In this document: piece after piece, positions 1 through 8,495 of the stretch | Layout: the number at the start of each line of letters is the position of its first letter | How positions within the stretch are numbered: position 1 is the first letter of the stretch | Source of the DNA: Bacillota bacterium | GTDB lineage: Bacteria; Bacillota; Sulfobacillia; RBS10-35; JAJYVN01 | Assembly: GCA_021791995.1 (NCBI GenBank) | Contig: JAJYVN010000006.1 | Coordinates: 1 to 30,770, forward strand | Direction: 5' to 3' | Length of the DNA: 30,770 nucleotides | Position numbers and translations under genes: made by a program | Notes under the pieces: generated by a model | The model's database searches: none | The model's input: the letters and a program-made list of their open reading frames with translations, nothing else | What the model was told of the DNA's origin: nothing

Positions 1-1294
1 TAACGAAGTGACGAAAGATCGCTTCACCCAATGCTTCGCGCATGACGGGATCCTGCTCCAACGCTTGCAGTGCCTCTTCCAGGCTGGAAGGCAGATGCAT
101 AAGCTCCGCACGCTCACGATCCTCCCGCAACGGAAGCCCCGCAGTCGCCACCACCTGCGGCGGTGGCTCCAATCGCCGCTGCATCCCGTCCAAGCCTGCC
201 TTGATCAGGACCGCAAAAGCGAGATATGGATTGCAGCTTGGGTCGGGGCTCCGAATCTCCAACCGTGTCCCCAAACCGCGCCGCGAGGGAACTCGGATCA
301 GTGGGCTATGGTCGCGGTGCGACCATGTCACAATCGTCGGCGCCTCATATCCAGGCACCAGACGCTTATATGAGTTGATCAGCGGATTGGTAATCGCCGT
401 AAAGGACTTGGCATGCGCCAGGAGCCCCGCCAGATAGCCATGGGCTATGGTGCTCAATTGCTCTGGTCGGCGCGCGTCACAAAAGGCATTCGAGCCATCG
501 GCAGTGAACAGTGACTGGTGGAGATGCAGCCCAGAGCCGTTCACCTCGCTCGCCGGTTTGGGCATGAACGTCGCATACATCCCACGCCGAACAGCGATCG
601 CACGCGCCAAGATTCGTAGCGTCACCAAGCGGTCAGCCATCGTCAAGGCATCTGCATAGCGCAGGTCGATCTCATGCTGGCCGGGGGCCGCCTCATGGTG
701 ACAGGACGCAACTCCGAAGCCCATATCCTCCAGGGCATCCACAATCGTTTCCCGGATCTCCGCTCCCGCATCACCCGGAGCCAAATCGAAGTAGCTGGCG
801 ATGTCATTGGTGTGAGTAGATGGCTTCCCGGATCCGTCCAGCCGGTACAAGAAAAACTCCACCTCAGGCCCGATCATCACGCTGTACCCCAACTGGCCCG
901 CTTCAGCGAGCACCCGGCGCAACGCATAGCGGGGGTCACCAGGATACGGATCTCCCCCCAAGGTGACCACATCGCAAATCAATCGCGCGGTCGCTGTTTT
1001 CCATGGAAGGATGCAAAAAGTGGCTGGGTCCGCCCGCAGATACATGTCCGACTCCTGCAGACGCACAAAGCCTTCAATGGCCGATCCGTCAAACATGACG
1101 TCTCCGGCCAGGATCTTGTCCAATTGGGCGCATGGCAGGTCCAGGTGTTTGACGATCCCTAGGATATCTGTGAACTGCAACTGGAGGGACCGTATCTTTT
1201 GCTCGTGACACGCATGTCGCACGTCCTCCGCCGAAAACACCCGCACATTGTTCATCGCTCGTTTCTTGGGCGTACCCTCAACAGCCTCGCCCAC
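1..1294 (-). CDS. glnA: Glutamine synthetase type I, 3' end cut by window
   Basis: Makes glutamine from glutamate, ammonia and ATP in the cytoplasm. The reading frame shows the family blocks in order: GSAIEGF near the N-terminus, GPEVEFF, a KP..VNGSG ATP-binding stretch, the RLVPGYEAP loop and NPYLAF. The arginine following GSAIEGFV is present and there is no long C-terminal insertion, which suggests the Gram-positive GSI-alpha type. About 431 codons are visible; family length suggests roughly 15-20 C-terminal residues are missing. The start is a choice between GTG at 1294, which has a GGGGGAG ribosome site about six bases upstream, and ATG at 1255, which has none; I prefer 1294. It follows spoIVA with a hairpin between them, so it may be transcribed separately. 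No glnR is adjacent. Confidence 0.95.
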   Translation of the reverse strand, partial: MGEAVEGTPKKRAMNNVRVFSAEDVRHACHEQKIRSLQLQFTDILGIVKHLDLPCAQLDKILAGDVMFDGSAIEGFVRLQESDMYLRADPATFCILPWKTATARLICDVVTLGGDPYPGDPRYALRRVLAEAGQLGYSVMIGPEVEFFLYRLDGSGKPSTHTNDIASYFDLAPGDAGAEIRETIVDALEDMGFGVASCHHEAAPGQHEIDLRYADALTMADRLVTLRILARAIAVRRGMYATFMPKPASEVNGSGLHLHQSLFTADGSNAFCDARRPEQLSTIAHGYLAGLLAHAKSFTAITNPLINSYKRLVPGYEAPTIVTWSHRDHSPLIRVPSRRGLGTRLEIRSPDPSCNPYLAFAVLIKAGLDGMQRRLEPPPQVVATAGLPLREDRERAELMHLPSSLEEALQALEQDPVMREALGEAIFRHFV

Positions 1295-1361
1295 TCCCCT
1301 CTCCCCCGCCTGCATCCCTACCGTTCGGCGCGCTCCGGCCAACCCCTGCATGAAGCGCAAC

Positions 1362-1386
1362 GAGGGGACCCCCTAAGGGTCCCCTC
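1362..1386 (-). terminator. Perfect 10-bp hairpin after spoIVA
   Basis: The arms (1362-1371 and 1377-1386) are perfectly complementary, GAGGGGACCC with GGGTCCCCTC, around a 5-base loop. It starts 16 bases past the spoIVA stop and ends 67 bases before the preferred glnA start. There is no T-run on either side, so it may be a terminator without a U-tract, a pause site or an mRNA 3'-end stabiliser. Confidence 0.5.
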
Positions 1387-1402
1387 CACCTCGCGCGGAA
1401 CC

Positions 1403-2881
1403 TCAGAGGATGATGCAGATCAAGCCGCCGCTTCCCTCGTTCACGATCCGCTGCAGCGTCTCCTGCAGCTTCTGCTGGGCGCTCTCGGGCATATGGGTGA
1501 GCTTTTGCCGAATGCCCTCGCGCAATACCTCGTTGAGTGATCTCCCAAAGATCTGCGACTCCCAAATCTTCTGGGGATCATCCTCGAACTTCTCCATGAG
1601 GTAATTGACCAGATCCTCGGACTGCCGCTCCGTCCCCAAGATCGGCGTATACTCCGCTTCGATGTCGGCACGGATCACGTGAAGGCTTGGCGCCTTAGCG
1701 CGTAACCGCACACCGAACTGGTTGCCGCGACGGACCATCTCTGGATCAGCGAACTGCATGTCATCCATGCTGGGTTGTACCATCCCGTACCCCATCTGCT
1801 GGGCGTCCTGCAAGGCAGAACCGATCCGCTCAAACTCCGCCTTGGAAGCACAGAGTTCACGCAGAAGGTGCACCAACTGCGCCCGGTCCCGGAGATCCGT
1901 CCCCGCAATTTCCTGCAGCACCTGCTGAAAGGTATCCTCGTTGGCAGCAAGTGCAATGTCGGCAACGCCGGTCCCCATGTCCATCCGCAAAAGGTCCACA
2001 TGTTCCACGATGTCGTACCCCGCGAGCTTATGCAATGCCGCCTGCACATCACGCAGCCGGTGCACCTCCAGAAGCGTCTGCGCCGCTGCGGCGTCAAAGC
2101 GACGTCGCAGCCAATGCTCGGGCTCGAGTTCCAGAACCCAGGCCGGTGGTTGGATGTTGACTTCACGCACGGGGAACTCGAGGAGGACCTCTTCCATCAG
2201 GTGCTCCAGCCCGGATGCATCGAGCTGGGCACAGTTCGTCGGAATCACCGACACCCCATATGCGTCTTCCAGAGACTCCTTTAAACGCCCCGTGTCCGGT
2301 GAGTCCGGCCGGGCAGTGTTCAGGACGACAGCGAAGGGCTTGCCGATCTCCTGGAGGGCGCTCACGGCCTTGCGCTCCGCCTCGACAAAACTCTCTCGTG
2401 CCAACTCGCCGAAGCTGCCATCGGTCGTGACGACCAATCCGAGAACAGCGTGATCGGTAATGACCTTGCGGGTACCAATCTCCGCCGCCTCCTCGAAGGG
2501 GATCTCGTAGTCAAACCACGGCGTGGTCACCATCCGCGGCCCATTCTCCTCGGTGTAGCCCAGCGCCCCCGGGATCGGAAAGCCAACGCAATCGACCAGA
2601 CGAACGCGTAGGGCCAACCCGCCGGCAACGGTCACCCGCACCGCCTCATCAGGGATGAACTTCGGTTCCGTTGTCATCACCGTTCTGCCCGCACCGCTCT
2701 GTGGTAACTCATCGATCGTGCGTTGGCGGTCGTACTCGTCCTCAATGTTGGGCAGAACCAGCAACTCCATGAAGCGCTTGGTCAAGGTTGACTTGCCCGC
2801 GCGCACCGGACCCACGACACCGACGTAAATCTCCCCGCCTGTGCGCCGGGCGATGTCTGTAAAGACATCGTAGCTCTCCAT
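1403..2881 (-). CDS. spoIVA: Stage IV sporulation protein A, coat-basement ATPase
   Basis: SpoIVA is the ATPase that polymerises on the forespore outer surface and anchors the spore coat; cortex formation also depends on it. The 492-residue product is collinear with the B. subtilis protein. The N-terminal P-loop (GPVRAGKS, residues 24-31) and the TTEPKF stretch that follows the DELPQS block are intact. The C-terminus ends with the typical INEGSGGLI run before the hydrophobic tail. The ATG at 2881 is chosen because AGGGAGGGA lies 5-9 bases upstream and it matches the family N-terminus; the frame remains open further upstream but that part is not conserved. It lies downstream of der and an exported hydrolase. 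In B. subtilis the gene is under the mother-cell factor sigma-E, and a weak candidate site is listed separately. Confidence 0.98.
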   Translation of the reverse strand: MESYDVFTDIARRTGGEIYVGVVGPVRAGKSTLTKRFMELLVLPNIEDEYDRQRTIDELPQSGAGRTVMTTEPKFIPDEAVRVTVAGGLALRVRLVDCVGFPIPGALGYTEENGPRMVTTPWFDYEIPFEEAAEIGTRKVITDHAVLGLVVTTDGSFGELARESFVEAERKAVSALQEIGKPFAVVLNTARPDSPDTGRLKESLEDAYGVSVIPTNCAQLDASGLEHLMEEVLLEFPVREVNIQPPAWVLELEPEHWLRRRFDAAAAQTLLEVHRLRDVQAALHKLAGYDIVEHVDLLRMDMGTGVADIALAANEDTFQQVLQEIAGTDLRDRAQLVHLLRELCASKAEFERIGSALQDAQQMGYGMVQPSMDDMQFADPEMVRRGNQFGVRLRAKAPSLHVIRADIEAEYTPILGTERQSEDLVNYLMEKFEDDPQKIWESQIFGRSLNEVLREGIRQKLTHMPESAQQKLQETLQRIVNEGSGGLICIIL

Positions 2882-2968
2882 CCCTCGGTCCCTCCCTCTG
2901 GGCTGTGGCCGGTGCCGTCTTCCGACCCGGTGACTCCGACCCGCAGGCAACCTGCCAACAGGTCAGTG

Positions 2969-2999
2969 CATGTATACATAGGGAGGGATGAGGATATGC
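2969..2999 (-). promoter_or_regulatory. Weak sigma-E-like promoter candidate upstream of spoIVA
   Basis: Reading the minus strand, GCATATC (2999-2993) resembles a sigma-E -35 box and TATACATG (2976-2969) contains the ATACA core of the sigma-E -10 box. The spacing is 16 bases, longer than the usual 13-15, and the -10 box has two mismatches. Its position about 90 bases upstream of spoIVA is sensible and spoIVA is sigma-E dependent in Bacillus. The match alone would not be convincing. Confidence 0.3.
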
Positions 3000-3044
3000 C
3001 TCGGCGGCGAAAATGGGGGCCGGGTGGGCAGGCAAGGGGAAGGT

Positions 3045-4265
3045 TCAGGGCATCGCTGCATTCAACGTGACCTTGGGTTGAGGCTTTCCGGCCTTAAAAG
3101 CCCGCACCATCGTCGTCGTCAGATCGAGGTAGTAGGTGCCCCAACCGCCGTCGCCGTGCAGCCCATAGCCGTGGAGCTGCGTCGGTTCCATGTCGTTACT
3201 CATCTCGACGCTATATTGGTCCGGCTGGTTGAACTCGTTCCACTGGCAGAGCAGAACCACTTCGGGACGCGCTTTGAACGCCACCTGCCACTGCTCCACT
3301 AGCGTCTGCCCGTGCTTGCGCGCCCCATTACTGCTCCATCCCCCCTGAGAGGACGGCCCTCCGCCTGGCCAGCCTGCGGCCACGGTCACGGCCTCCGGAA
3401 TAATGCGCAAACCATTCGGGCCAGACTCCTCCCGGTAGGTGACCTGTGGTTGTCGATCAATCCAAGACCAGTAGCCCATAGTGTTGCCATGGGTCGTCTC
3501 GTCGAAACCGTTCACCCAGCGCACGGTGAAGCGCGGATCCGACCAGTCTGGCGGTGGGGTGAAACGCGGTCCCGTGAACACGCCGAGGAGCGGCTTCCCA
3601 AGATAGTCTTGGTAGAGCGGGCGCAACTCCTTGGATTGGATGAAGAGGTCATAGACCATATCCACCTGGTCGAACCAGTTCTGCGTACCGAAGACACGTG
3701 CGTCGAGGCCAAGCAGCAGAGCGAAGCGCGGGTGACGCCGTAGGCGCAGGTACGTCTGGGCCAGGCTATACGTGGCAGCCATGATGCCCAACCCAACCCC
3801 ATTCGACCAATTCCCGCCGAGATTATTGCTCCAGTCGATGAGGAGAAAATCCACCCCTGCGCTTGTGATCCATTCTGCATGTTGTTCGATCACGTGGGGA
3901 TTGCTCGATTCGTATGTGCCGAGAAGCGGAGTGGCCTCTCGGCCCGACCACGCTGCCGCAGGTCGTGTCGAGCAACTCCCGTCCACGTCGTCCTTCAGGA
4001 TGGCCTGCTCAAGGGGTGTGATCCCCCGCACGGACTGGCCCGCAGCCAGCTGCACCGCATTCAGCTTGTTCTGGGATTGGCTGCGCACGGCTGCCACGCT
4101 CGGTGCACTGCCAACAGCACAGGTGAACCAGGTCTCATACTCCATGGCCACGAGGGGCGTATTCGTGGATGCGACGCGTTTGTGGAAGGCATCGGCACTC
4201 AGCATAGGCATCGCAGCGACCGCAGTCGCCGCCGCCAGCAACTGGCGTCGCGTCGGGTGGATCAC
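3045..4265 (-). CDS. Tat-exported glycoside hydrolase, family 71/99-like
   Basis: Probable secreted polysaccharide-active enzyme. The N-terminus carries a twin-arginine signal (TRRQLL, residues 5-10, then an alanine-rich hydrophobic stretch to about residue 25), so it is likely exported folded. The body resembles the GH71/GH99-like TIM-barrel group: PLLGTYES.. opening strand (113-120), LLIDWSNN (141-148) and LCQWNEFNQ (339-347), where E344 is a candidate acid residue. Family assignment is from pattern memory, not a search, and the substrate is unknown. GTG at 4265 is chosen because GAGGTGA lies seven bases upstream; an ATG at 4292 would place that site inside the gene. It lies 53 bases after der and before spoIVA, a slot where B. 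subtilis has gpsA and small genes. The 163-base gap to spoIVA shows no hairpin. Confidence 0.72.
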   Translation of the reverse strand: MIHPTRRQLLAAATAVAAMPMLSADAFHKRVASTNTPLVAMEYETWFTCAVGSAPSVAAVRSQSQNKLNAVQLAAGQSVRGITPLEQAILKDDVDGSCSTRPAAAWSGREATPLLGTYESSNPHVIEQHAEWITSAGVDFLLIDWSNNLGGNWSNGVGLGIMAATYSLAQTYLRLRRHPRFALLLGLDARVFGTQNWFDQVDMVYDLFIQSKELRPLYQDYLGKPLLGVFTGPRFTPPPDWSDPRFTVRWVNGFDETTHGNTMGYWSWIDRQPQVTYREESGPNGLRIIPEAVTVAAGWPGGGPSSQGGWSSNGARKHGQTLVEQWQVAFKARPEVVLLCQWNEFNQPDQYSVEMSNDMEPTQLHGYGLHGDGGWGTYYLDLTTTMVRAFKAGKPQPKVTLNAAMP

Positions 4266-4318
4266 GATTCGGTCACCTCTACCCGATGGCATTCGCCACC
4301 AACGGCGATCATCCTTGT

Positions 4319-5686
4319 CTACGAATGACCGATGGCCCTGGCACGCATAGCCATAGCCCGATGTGGCCGCTCCCGGACCACCATCCGGACCGGAGTGCCT
4401 TGGAGCGAGAAAGTCGATCGCATCTGGTTCTCCAGATACTTCAAATAGGAGTCAGAGAGCACGTGTGCATGGGTCACCATCAGAACAATGGTCGGAGGAC
4501 TACTGTGCACCTGGGTCGCGAACAGGATGCGCGTTGTCCGGCCCCGGAGACTTGCCGGCGGTCGCATCGCTACGGCGTGGTGGATGCAGGCGTTGATCTG
4601 CGCGGTCGGGATGCGTCCACGGAAGGCCGTCGCAGCAGCTAACACAGCCTGCATCAGCCGGTCCAGACCAGCCCGCGTAACGGTCGAGGTGCATACCACC
4701 TCCGCATAGCCAAGAAACGGGAACGCCTCCCGCACCGAGGCCGCAACGCGCTCCACCTGATCAGGCGGCAGCAGATCTACCTTGTTCAGACCGATGACAA
4801 CCGCTCGTCCACGATCCGCGATCCGTCCCCCGATCCGCTGATCCTGCTCCGTCGCAGGCTCCGTCGCGTCTAGCAGCAACACGGAAACCTCCGCACGCTG
4901 CACTGCGGTAATGGAACGGCGTGCCGTGATCCACTCCAGGCTGGCCCGCTCGACGCGTCCGGGCCGTCGCATCCCGGGAGTGTCGACCAAAACGAAGTCC
5001 GCCCCGCCCATCGTAAACGGCACGTCCACCGCATCGCGGGTGGTTCCGGGCAAGGAGGAGACGATCAGCCGGTCCCTTCCGAGGAGCTGATTGACGAGGG
5101 AGCTCTTGCCCGCATTCGGCCGACCGACCACCGCCACGCGCACCGCATCATTCGGGGTTGCCCGGGCAACGGCGTCTTCGGCCGGCAAAAGGCGCACCAC
5201 CCGGTCCAAGGCATCACCCAATCCATCTCCGTGAATCGCAGACACCGAATGCGGTTCCCCCAGGCCCAGTTGGTAGAAGGCATAGGCGAGCTCTGGTTGC
5301 CCTTCCGATTTGTTCACCCAGACCACGACGGGGCGGTGCAAGCGGCGCAACCGGTCCGCCAAACGCAGATCGTCCGGAAGAACGCCCGAGCGACCATCCA
5401 CCACCAGGATGATCACAGAAGCGTCTGCCGCCGTATGCAAGGCCTGTGCCGAGACGGCCGCTGCCATAGGATCCAGGAGTTCCGCACCCTGCACAATCCC
5501 TCCGGTATCCTGGAGAACAAATGACCGTCCAGCCCAGTCCGCTTCCGCGAAGAGCGGATCTCGCGTGACACCGGCCTGGGAGTCCACCACGGCGCGTCGC
5601 TGACCCACGACACGATTGAAGAGACTGGACTTCCCAACGTTCGGTCGCCCAACAAGTGCCACCACGGGAGCCCCATCGTCCTGCAT
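4319..5686 (-). CDS. der: Ribosome-assembly GTPase Der (EngA)
   Basis: Der is a double GTPase needed for 50S ribosomal subunit maturation. Two GTPase domains are visible, each with its P-loop: GRPNVGKS at residues 13-20 and GRPNAGKS at 188-195. Switch motifs DTGG and DTPG and the guanine-specificity motifs NKSE (125-128) and NKVD are present; NKSE in the first domain is a tolerated variant of NKxD. The KH-like C-terminal domain ends in an arginine-rich tail, giving 455 residues against about 436 in B. subtilis. ATG 5686 has GAGGTGG five bases upstream, whereas the frame's upstream extension to 5725 is not conserved. It is preceded by a non-coding leader with several hairpins. Confidence 0.97.
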   Translation of the reverse strand: MQDDGAPVVALVGRPNVGKSSLFNRVVGQRRAVVDSQAGVTRDPLFAEADWAGRSFVLQDTGGIVQGAELLDPMAAAVSAQALHTAADASVIILVVDGRSGVLPDDLRLADRLRRLHRPVVVWVNKSEGQPELAYAFYQLGLGEPHSVSAIHGDGLGDALDRVVRLLPAEDAVARATPNDAVRVAVVGRPNAGKSSLVNQLLGRDRLIVSSLPGTTRDAVDVPFTMGGADFVLVDTPGMRRPGRVERASLEWITARRSITAVQRAEVSVLLLDATEPATEQDQRIGGRIADRGRAVVIGLNKVDLLPPDQVERVAASVREAFPFLGYAEVVCTSTVTRAGLDRLMQAVLAAATAFRGRIPTAQINACIHHAVAMRPPASLRGRTTRILFATQVHSSPPTIVLMVTHAHVLSDSYLKYLENQMRSTFSLQGTPVRMVVRERPHRAMAMRARAIGHS

Positions 5687-5765
5687 GAAGACCACCTCAA
5701 TCCGGCGGGCTGCACCCGCTTCCATCCCACCATGGTACTACAGACAAGCACCGGAGGACGGCCGC

Positions 5766-5788
5766 CGCGATGCAACAGATGCATCGCG
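5766..5788 (-). repeat. Small inverted repeat in der leader
   Basis: Arms CGCGATGC (5766-5773) and GCATCGCG (5781-5788) are perfectly complementary around a 7-base loop. It lies about 80 bases upstream of der. Its role is unknown; it could be a leader hairpin or chance. Confidence 0.4.
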
Positions 5789-5863
5789 CCCTTCCCTTCC
5801 ACTTCCGAACGGTTGGGGCGCAGCGGTCGGAGAACGGGAAGGGCGCCGCCCGCGGCCCATCGA

Positions 5864-5892
5864 GACGCCGCTGCCTTTTACGCAGCGGCGTC
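5864..5892 (-). terminator. Perfect 11-bp hairpin between membrane gene and der
   Basis: Arms GACGCCGCTGC (5864-5874) and GCAGCGGCGTC (5882-5892) pair perfectly around a 7-base loop. It begins 27 bases after the stop of the upstream membrane protein gene, the position expected for a terminator or 3'-end stabiliser. There is no T-run after it. The stretch 5687-5919 around it has no credible gene. Confidence 0.5.
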
Positions 5893-5919
5893 GTCCCAGC
5901 AGCAACCGTTCGTGTGCAA

Positions 5920-6567
5920 TCAGGCACGCGGATGCCTCAAGGAGCCTGCCTCCATTGGTGTTGGCGCTCCGGAGCTGCGGAGCGCCAACACCAACTGGAG
6001 CGCAACCGCGGAGGAAACGGCCATGTTAAAGACAAGCCCGCCACCCAAGGAGGCGATAACGGGTCCACCCGCCAACCAACGCAAAAGCAAACCGATGGCG
6101 CACGCCAGCGGCAAGCTCAGGGCCGAGATGACCAATGCATCCCGCGCATCACTCACCACGAGTCCGGACCCTGCGGCGAGCGCAAGCACCCCCATCGGCT
6201 GAACCCACCACTCACCGGGCAGGGCAAGGCACCATGCGACGGCCAGCGACAGCACGATCCCCCCGACAACAACTCCAGCAACGAGGCGCATGAGCGTTTG
6301 CTCGCGATGCAAATCGGGATGAGGCTCGACCAACGCGAGAACCAACAGACCGAAGGCCGCAGGCAGCACGGTTCCACCAGGGTTCCACATCGGACCAGTT
6401 TGGACCCGCCAGGGGAGGGGTAGATTCACCACACTTCCGCCCGCAACGACGAACCACCAGACCCCTAGGAGGTAGGATGGCAGGCCGACCCCGCGCCCAA
6501 GGCGAGCAGAGCACCTTGAGACGCCCAGAATCCCAGCCGAGACGAGCAGCACCGCTCCCGTAGGCAC
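5920..6567 (-). CDS. Multi-pass membrane protein of unknown function
   Basis: A 215-residue protein that is mostly hydrophobic, with about six apparent membrane segments separated by short loops and almost no charged residues outside residues 80-95 (EPHPDLHREQ). It sits between the rpsA-like gene and der; in B. subtilis the unrelated-looking membrane gene yphA lies near this position. The glycine-rich loop SLGGGLVFNM and the NPGGTVLP segment faintly recall DUF1614 proteins, but I cannot confirm that. The start is the GTG at 6567, 27 bases after the rpsA-like stop, with no good ribosome site, so the true start could be an internal GTG. The last codons lie inside a long inverted repeat described separately. 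Confidence 0.7.
   Translation of the reverse strand: MPTGAVLLVSAGILGVSRCSARLGRGVGLPSYLLGVWWFVVAGGSVVNLPLPWRVQTGPMWNPGGTVLPAAFGLLVLALVEPHPDLHREQTLMRLVAGVVVGGIVLSLAVAWCLALPGEWWVQPMGVLALAAGSGLVVSDARDALVISALSLPLACAIGLLLRWLAGGPVIASLGGGLVFNMAVSSAVALQLVLALRSSGAPTPMEAGSLRHPRA
5950..6000 (-). repeat. 22-bp inverted repeat inside 3' end of membrane gene
   Basis: Arms 5955-5971 and 5978-5994 are a perfect 17-base inverted repeat (TTGGTGTTGGCGCTCCG and its complement) with a 6-base loop. After a single bulged C at 5995 the pairing continues for five more bases (5950-5954 with 5996-6000). It encodes the stretch around LALRSSGAPTPMEAG of the membrane protein. It is among the longest stems I noticed in the window. 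Confidence 0.85.
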
Positions 6568-6594
6568 GGGTATATCACCCGGGACAGCATCCCC

Positions 6595-7818
6595 CTACCG
6601 ATCCTCGGATATCCCACCCGCGCCACCATCGCCTCTACGCTGTAACAAGTCGCCAATGGCATCGCCAATCGTCACCCCACCCGAAGACGTATCGCCTATC
6701 GCCGGGGAGGCCGGAGCAGGACGCTCCGCACTTGGCGCCGCCTGCCGCAGGGAGAGACCGATACGCCGCTCCGTACGAGAGACGCGCAGAATCTTCACCT
6801 GTACCTCTTGGCCAACCGCTACGACCTCCCGGGGGTCCTCCACCCGATGGTCCGACAGTTGGCTAATGTGGGCCAAGCCCTCGATTTGTGGCGCCAACGT
6901 GATGAACGCGCCGAAGGCCGTAATCCGAGCCACGCGCCCGTCGACCACACTTCCCAGTGGAAAGCGTTCCTCCACCCCCTCCCAAGGGTCCGGTTCTAGT
7001 TGCTTGAGCCCCAGCGAGATTCGATTGCGCTCCCGATCCAGACGGAGAATCTTCACGGTCAGTTCCTGCCCAACATATAGTTGTTCCGAAGGCTCATTTA
7101 CGTGTCCCCAAGACATTGCAGAGACGTGCAATAGGCCATCGACGCCGCCAAGATCGACGAACGCTCCAAAGCTGGTGATCCCCTTGACCACCCCGGCACA
7201 CGTTTGCCCCTCCTGCAGTTCACTCCAGGTGCGTTCACGCCGCTTTTGATGCTCCTCCTCCAACACGACCCGTTGTGAGAGGATCACACGGCCCTTGGGC
7301 CGATCGAACTCCGTTACACGGACCCGCACCGTCTTGCCGACGTACGCGGATAGGTCTGGGACGTAGTTTCGCTCAACCTGTGAGGCAGGCATAAAGGCGC
7401 GAACGCCAACATCGACTAGGAGTCCACCACGCACCTGTTCAAACACCGGCGCCTCCAAGACCGCACCGGATTGATACGCCTCCTCCAGTTGATGCCAAGC
7501 GATGGTCTCCTGGGCCCTACGCTGCGAAAGGATCGGCGCACCGTCCTCCGGACCAAAGCCCAGGATCGTGACCATGACTCGATCTTCGGGGTGCAGCGCC
7601 TCGCTGAGTCGCTGCCCATGCGCCAACACAGCCTCACGCGGCGCGAGCAGCCCCTCGCTCTTGCCGCGGACATCGATCAGGGCTCGTTCATCATCGACCG
7701 ATGCCACGATCCCCTCGACGACCATGCCCACATGAAGAGACGGCAGATCGTCCAACGTATGGGAGGCTGCCGCATCCTCCCCCGCATCGTCGCTGGCACG
7801 CATCTCCGCATCTGCCAC
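6595..7818 (-). CDS. rpsA: S1-domain RNA-binding protein, ribosomal protein S1 homologue
   Basis: A 407-residue protein with four consecutive S1 (OB-fold) RNA-binding domains, roughly residues 30-100, 117-185, 203-272 and 288-357. The third and fourth carry the typical TSFGAFVDLGGVDGLLH-like and TAFGAFITL..IEGLAH signatures. This is the four-domain form found in Gram-positive bacteria (YpfD in B. subtilis) rather than the six-domain proteobacterial S1, so a strict S1 role is uncertain. Start GTG at 7818 has AAGGAGG eight bases upstream; the frame stays open well upstream but overlaps plsC there. The acidic N-terminal tail (1-25) and a serine/proline/glycine-rich C-terminal tail are less conserved. 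It lies 50 bases after plsC in the cmk-plsC-rpsA order common in Bacillota. Confidence 0.93.
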   Translation of the reverse strand: MADAEMRASDDAGEDAAASHTLDDLPSLHVGMVVEGIVASVDDERALIDVRGKSEGLLAPREAVLAHGQRLSEALHPEDRVMVTILGFGPEDGAPILSQRRAQETIAWHQLEEAYQSGAVLEAPVFEQVRGGLLVDVGVRAFMPASQVERNYVPDLSAYVGKTVRVRVTEFDRPKGRVILSQRVVLEEEHQKRRERTWSELQEGQTCAGVVKGITSFGAFVDLGGVDGLLHVSAMSWGHVNEPSEQLYVGQELTVKILRLDRERNRISLGLKQLEPDPWEGVEERFPLGSVVDGRVARITAFGAFITLAPQIEGLAHISQLSDHRVEDPREVVAVGQEVQVKILRVSRTERRIGLSLRQAAPSAERPAPASPAIGDTSSGGVTIGDAIGDLLQRRGDGGAGGISEDR

Positions 7819-7868
7819 GACTGTTGCCTCCTTCGTACATGCCTCGACGCCATCGTAGGGCGCGAATC

Positions 7869-8483
7869 CTACGACCGCCCTGCAGCGGCACGGGCTGGTA
7901 GTGTTGGCCCCTCGACGAGGCGGCGCACCGCTCCCATGATCTGATCGTCGGCCATCACCTGCAGATCCTTGCCGCGCAATGCCTCGGTTGTCAGAACGAT
8001 CGGTTTGCCCACACGCACAACGAGTTGCCCCCGGCGGTAGGGGCCCGAAATGCCAACCGGCAGCACCTCCTTGTGGGACCACACAGCCAAAAGGGCTGCG
8101 CCCGGTTCCGCCTTGCCTACCTCGCCACTCTTGCTGCGGGTCCCCTCGGGAAACACCGCGACCAACCGACCAGCGGCGAGAAGTGCCATCGCCTTGCGCA
8201 ACGCCTTGCGATCCGCCTTGTGACGCTGGACGGGGAAGGCACCGACGGTACGAAGGATGACGTGGAAAAAAGGAAAGGCGCTGAACATCTCCTGCTTGGC
8301 CATGTAATACAGACGACGGGGAAATACCCCCCCTACCAATAGAGGGTCAGCCCACGAACGGTGATTGACGCAGACGATCGCTGCGCCGTGCGCAGGCACA
8401 TTCTCTAGGCCCTCGACGCGAACGCGCAGCCAGCCGAAGAAGTATAGGCGAACCGATGTCCAGATGAGCCAATAGAGAACCAT
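7869..8483 (-). CDS. plsC: 1-acyl-sn-glycerol-3-phosphate acyltransferase
   Basis: Transfers an acyl chain to lysophosphatidic acid to make phosphatidic acid at the cytoplasmic membrane. The 204-residue product has the catalytic NHxxxxD block (NHRSWAD, residues 40-46) and the phosphate-binding FPEGTR block (111-116), in the right order and spacing. The N-terminal 20 residues are hydrophobic and aromatic, consistent with membrane association. The ATG at 8483 lies 12 bases after the cmk stop, so the two are probably co-translated. A substrate other than lysophosphatidate cannot be excluded for this superfamily. Confidence 0.93.
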   Translation of the reverse strand: MVLYWLIWTSVRLYFFGWLRVRVEGLENVPAHGAAIVCVNHRSWADPLLVGGVFPRRLYYMAKQEMFSAFPFFHVILRTVGAFPVQRHKADRKALRKAMALLAAGRLVAVFPEGTRSKSGEVGKAEPGAALLAVWSHKEVLPVGISGPYRRGQLVVRVGKPIVLTTEALRGKDLQVMADDQIMGAVRRLVEGPTLPARAAAGRS

Positions 8484-8495
8484 ATGCCGCCCGCC

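Noticed and set aside
5697..5927. Small minus-strand frame (76 codons) between the membrane gene and der
   Set aside because: Cys/Arg/Pro-rich translation, no ribosome site, and it spans two hairpins; treated as non-coding.
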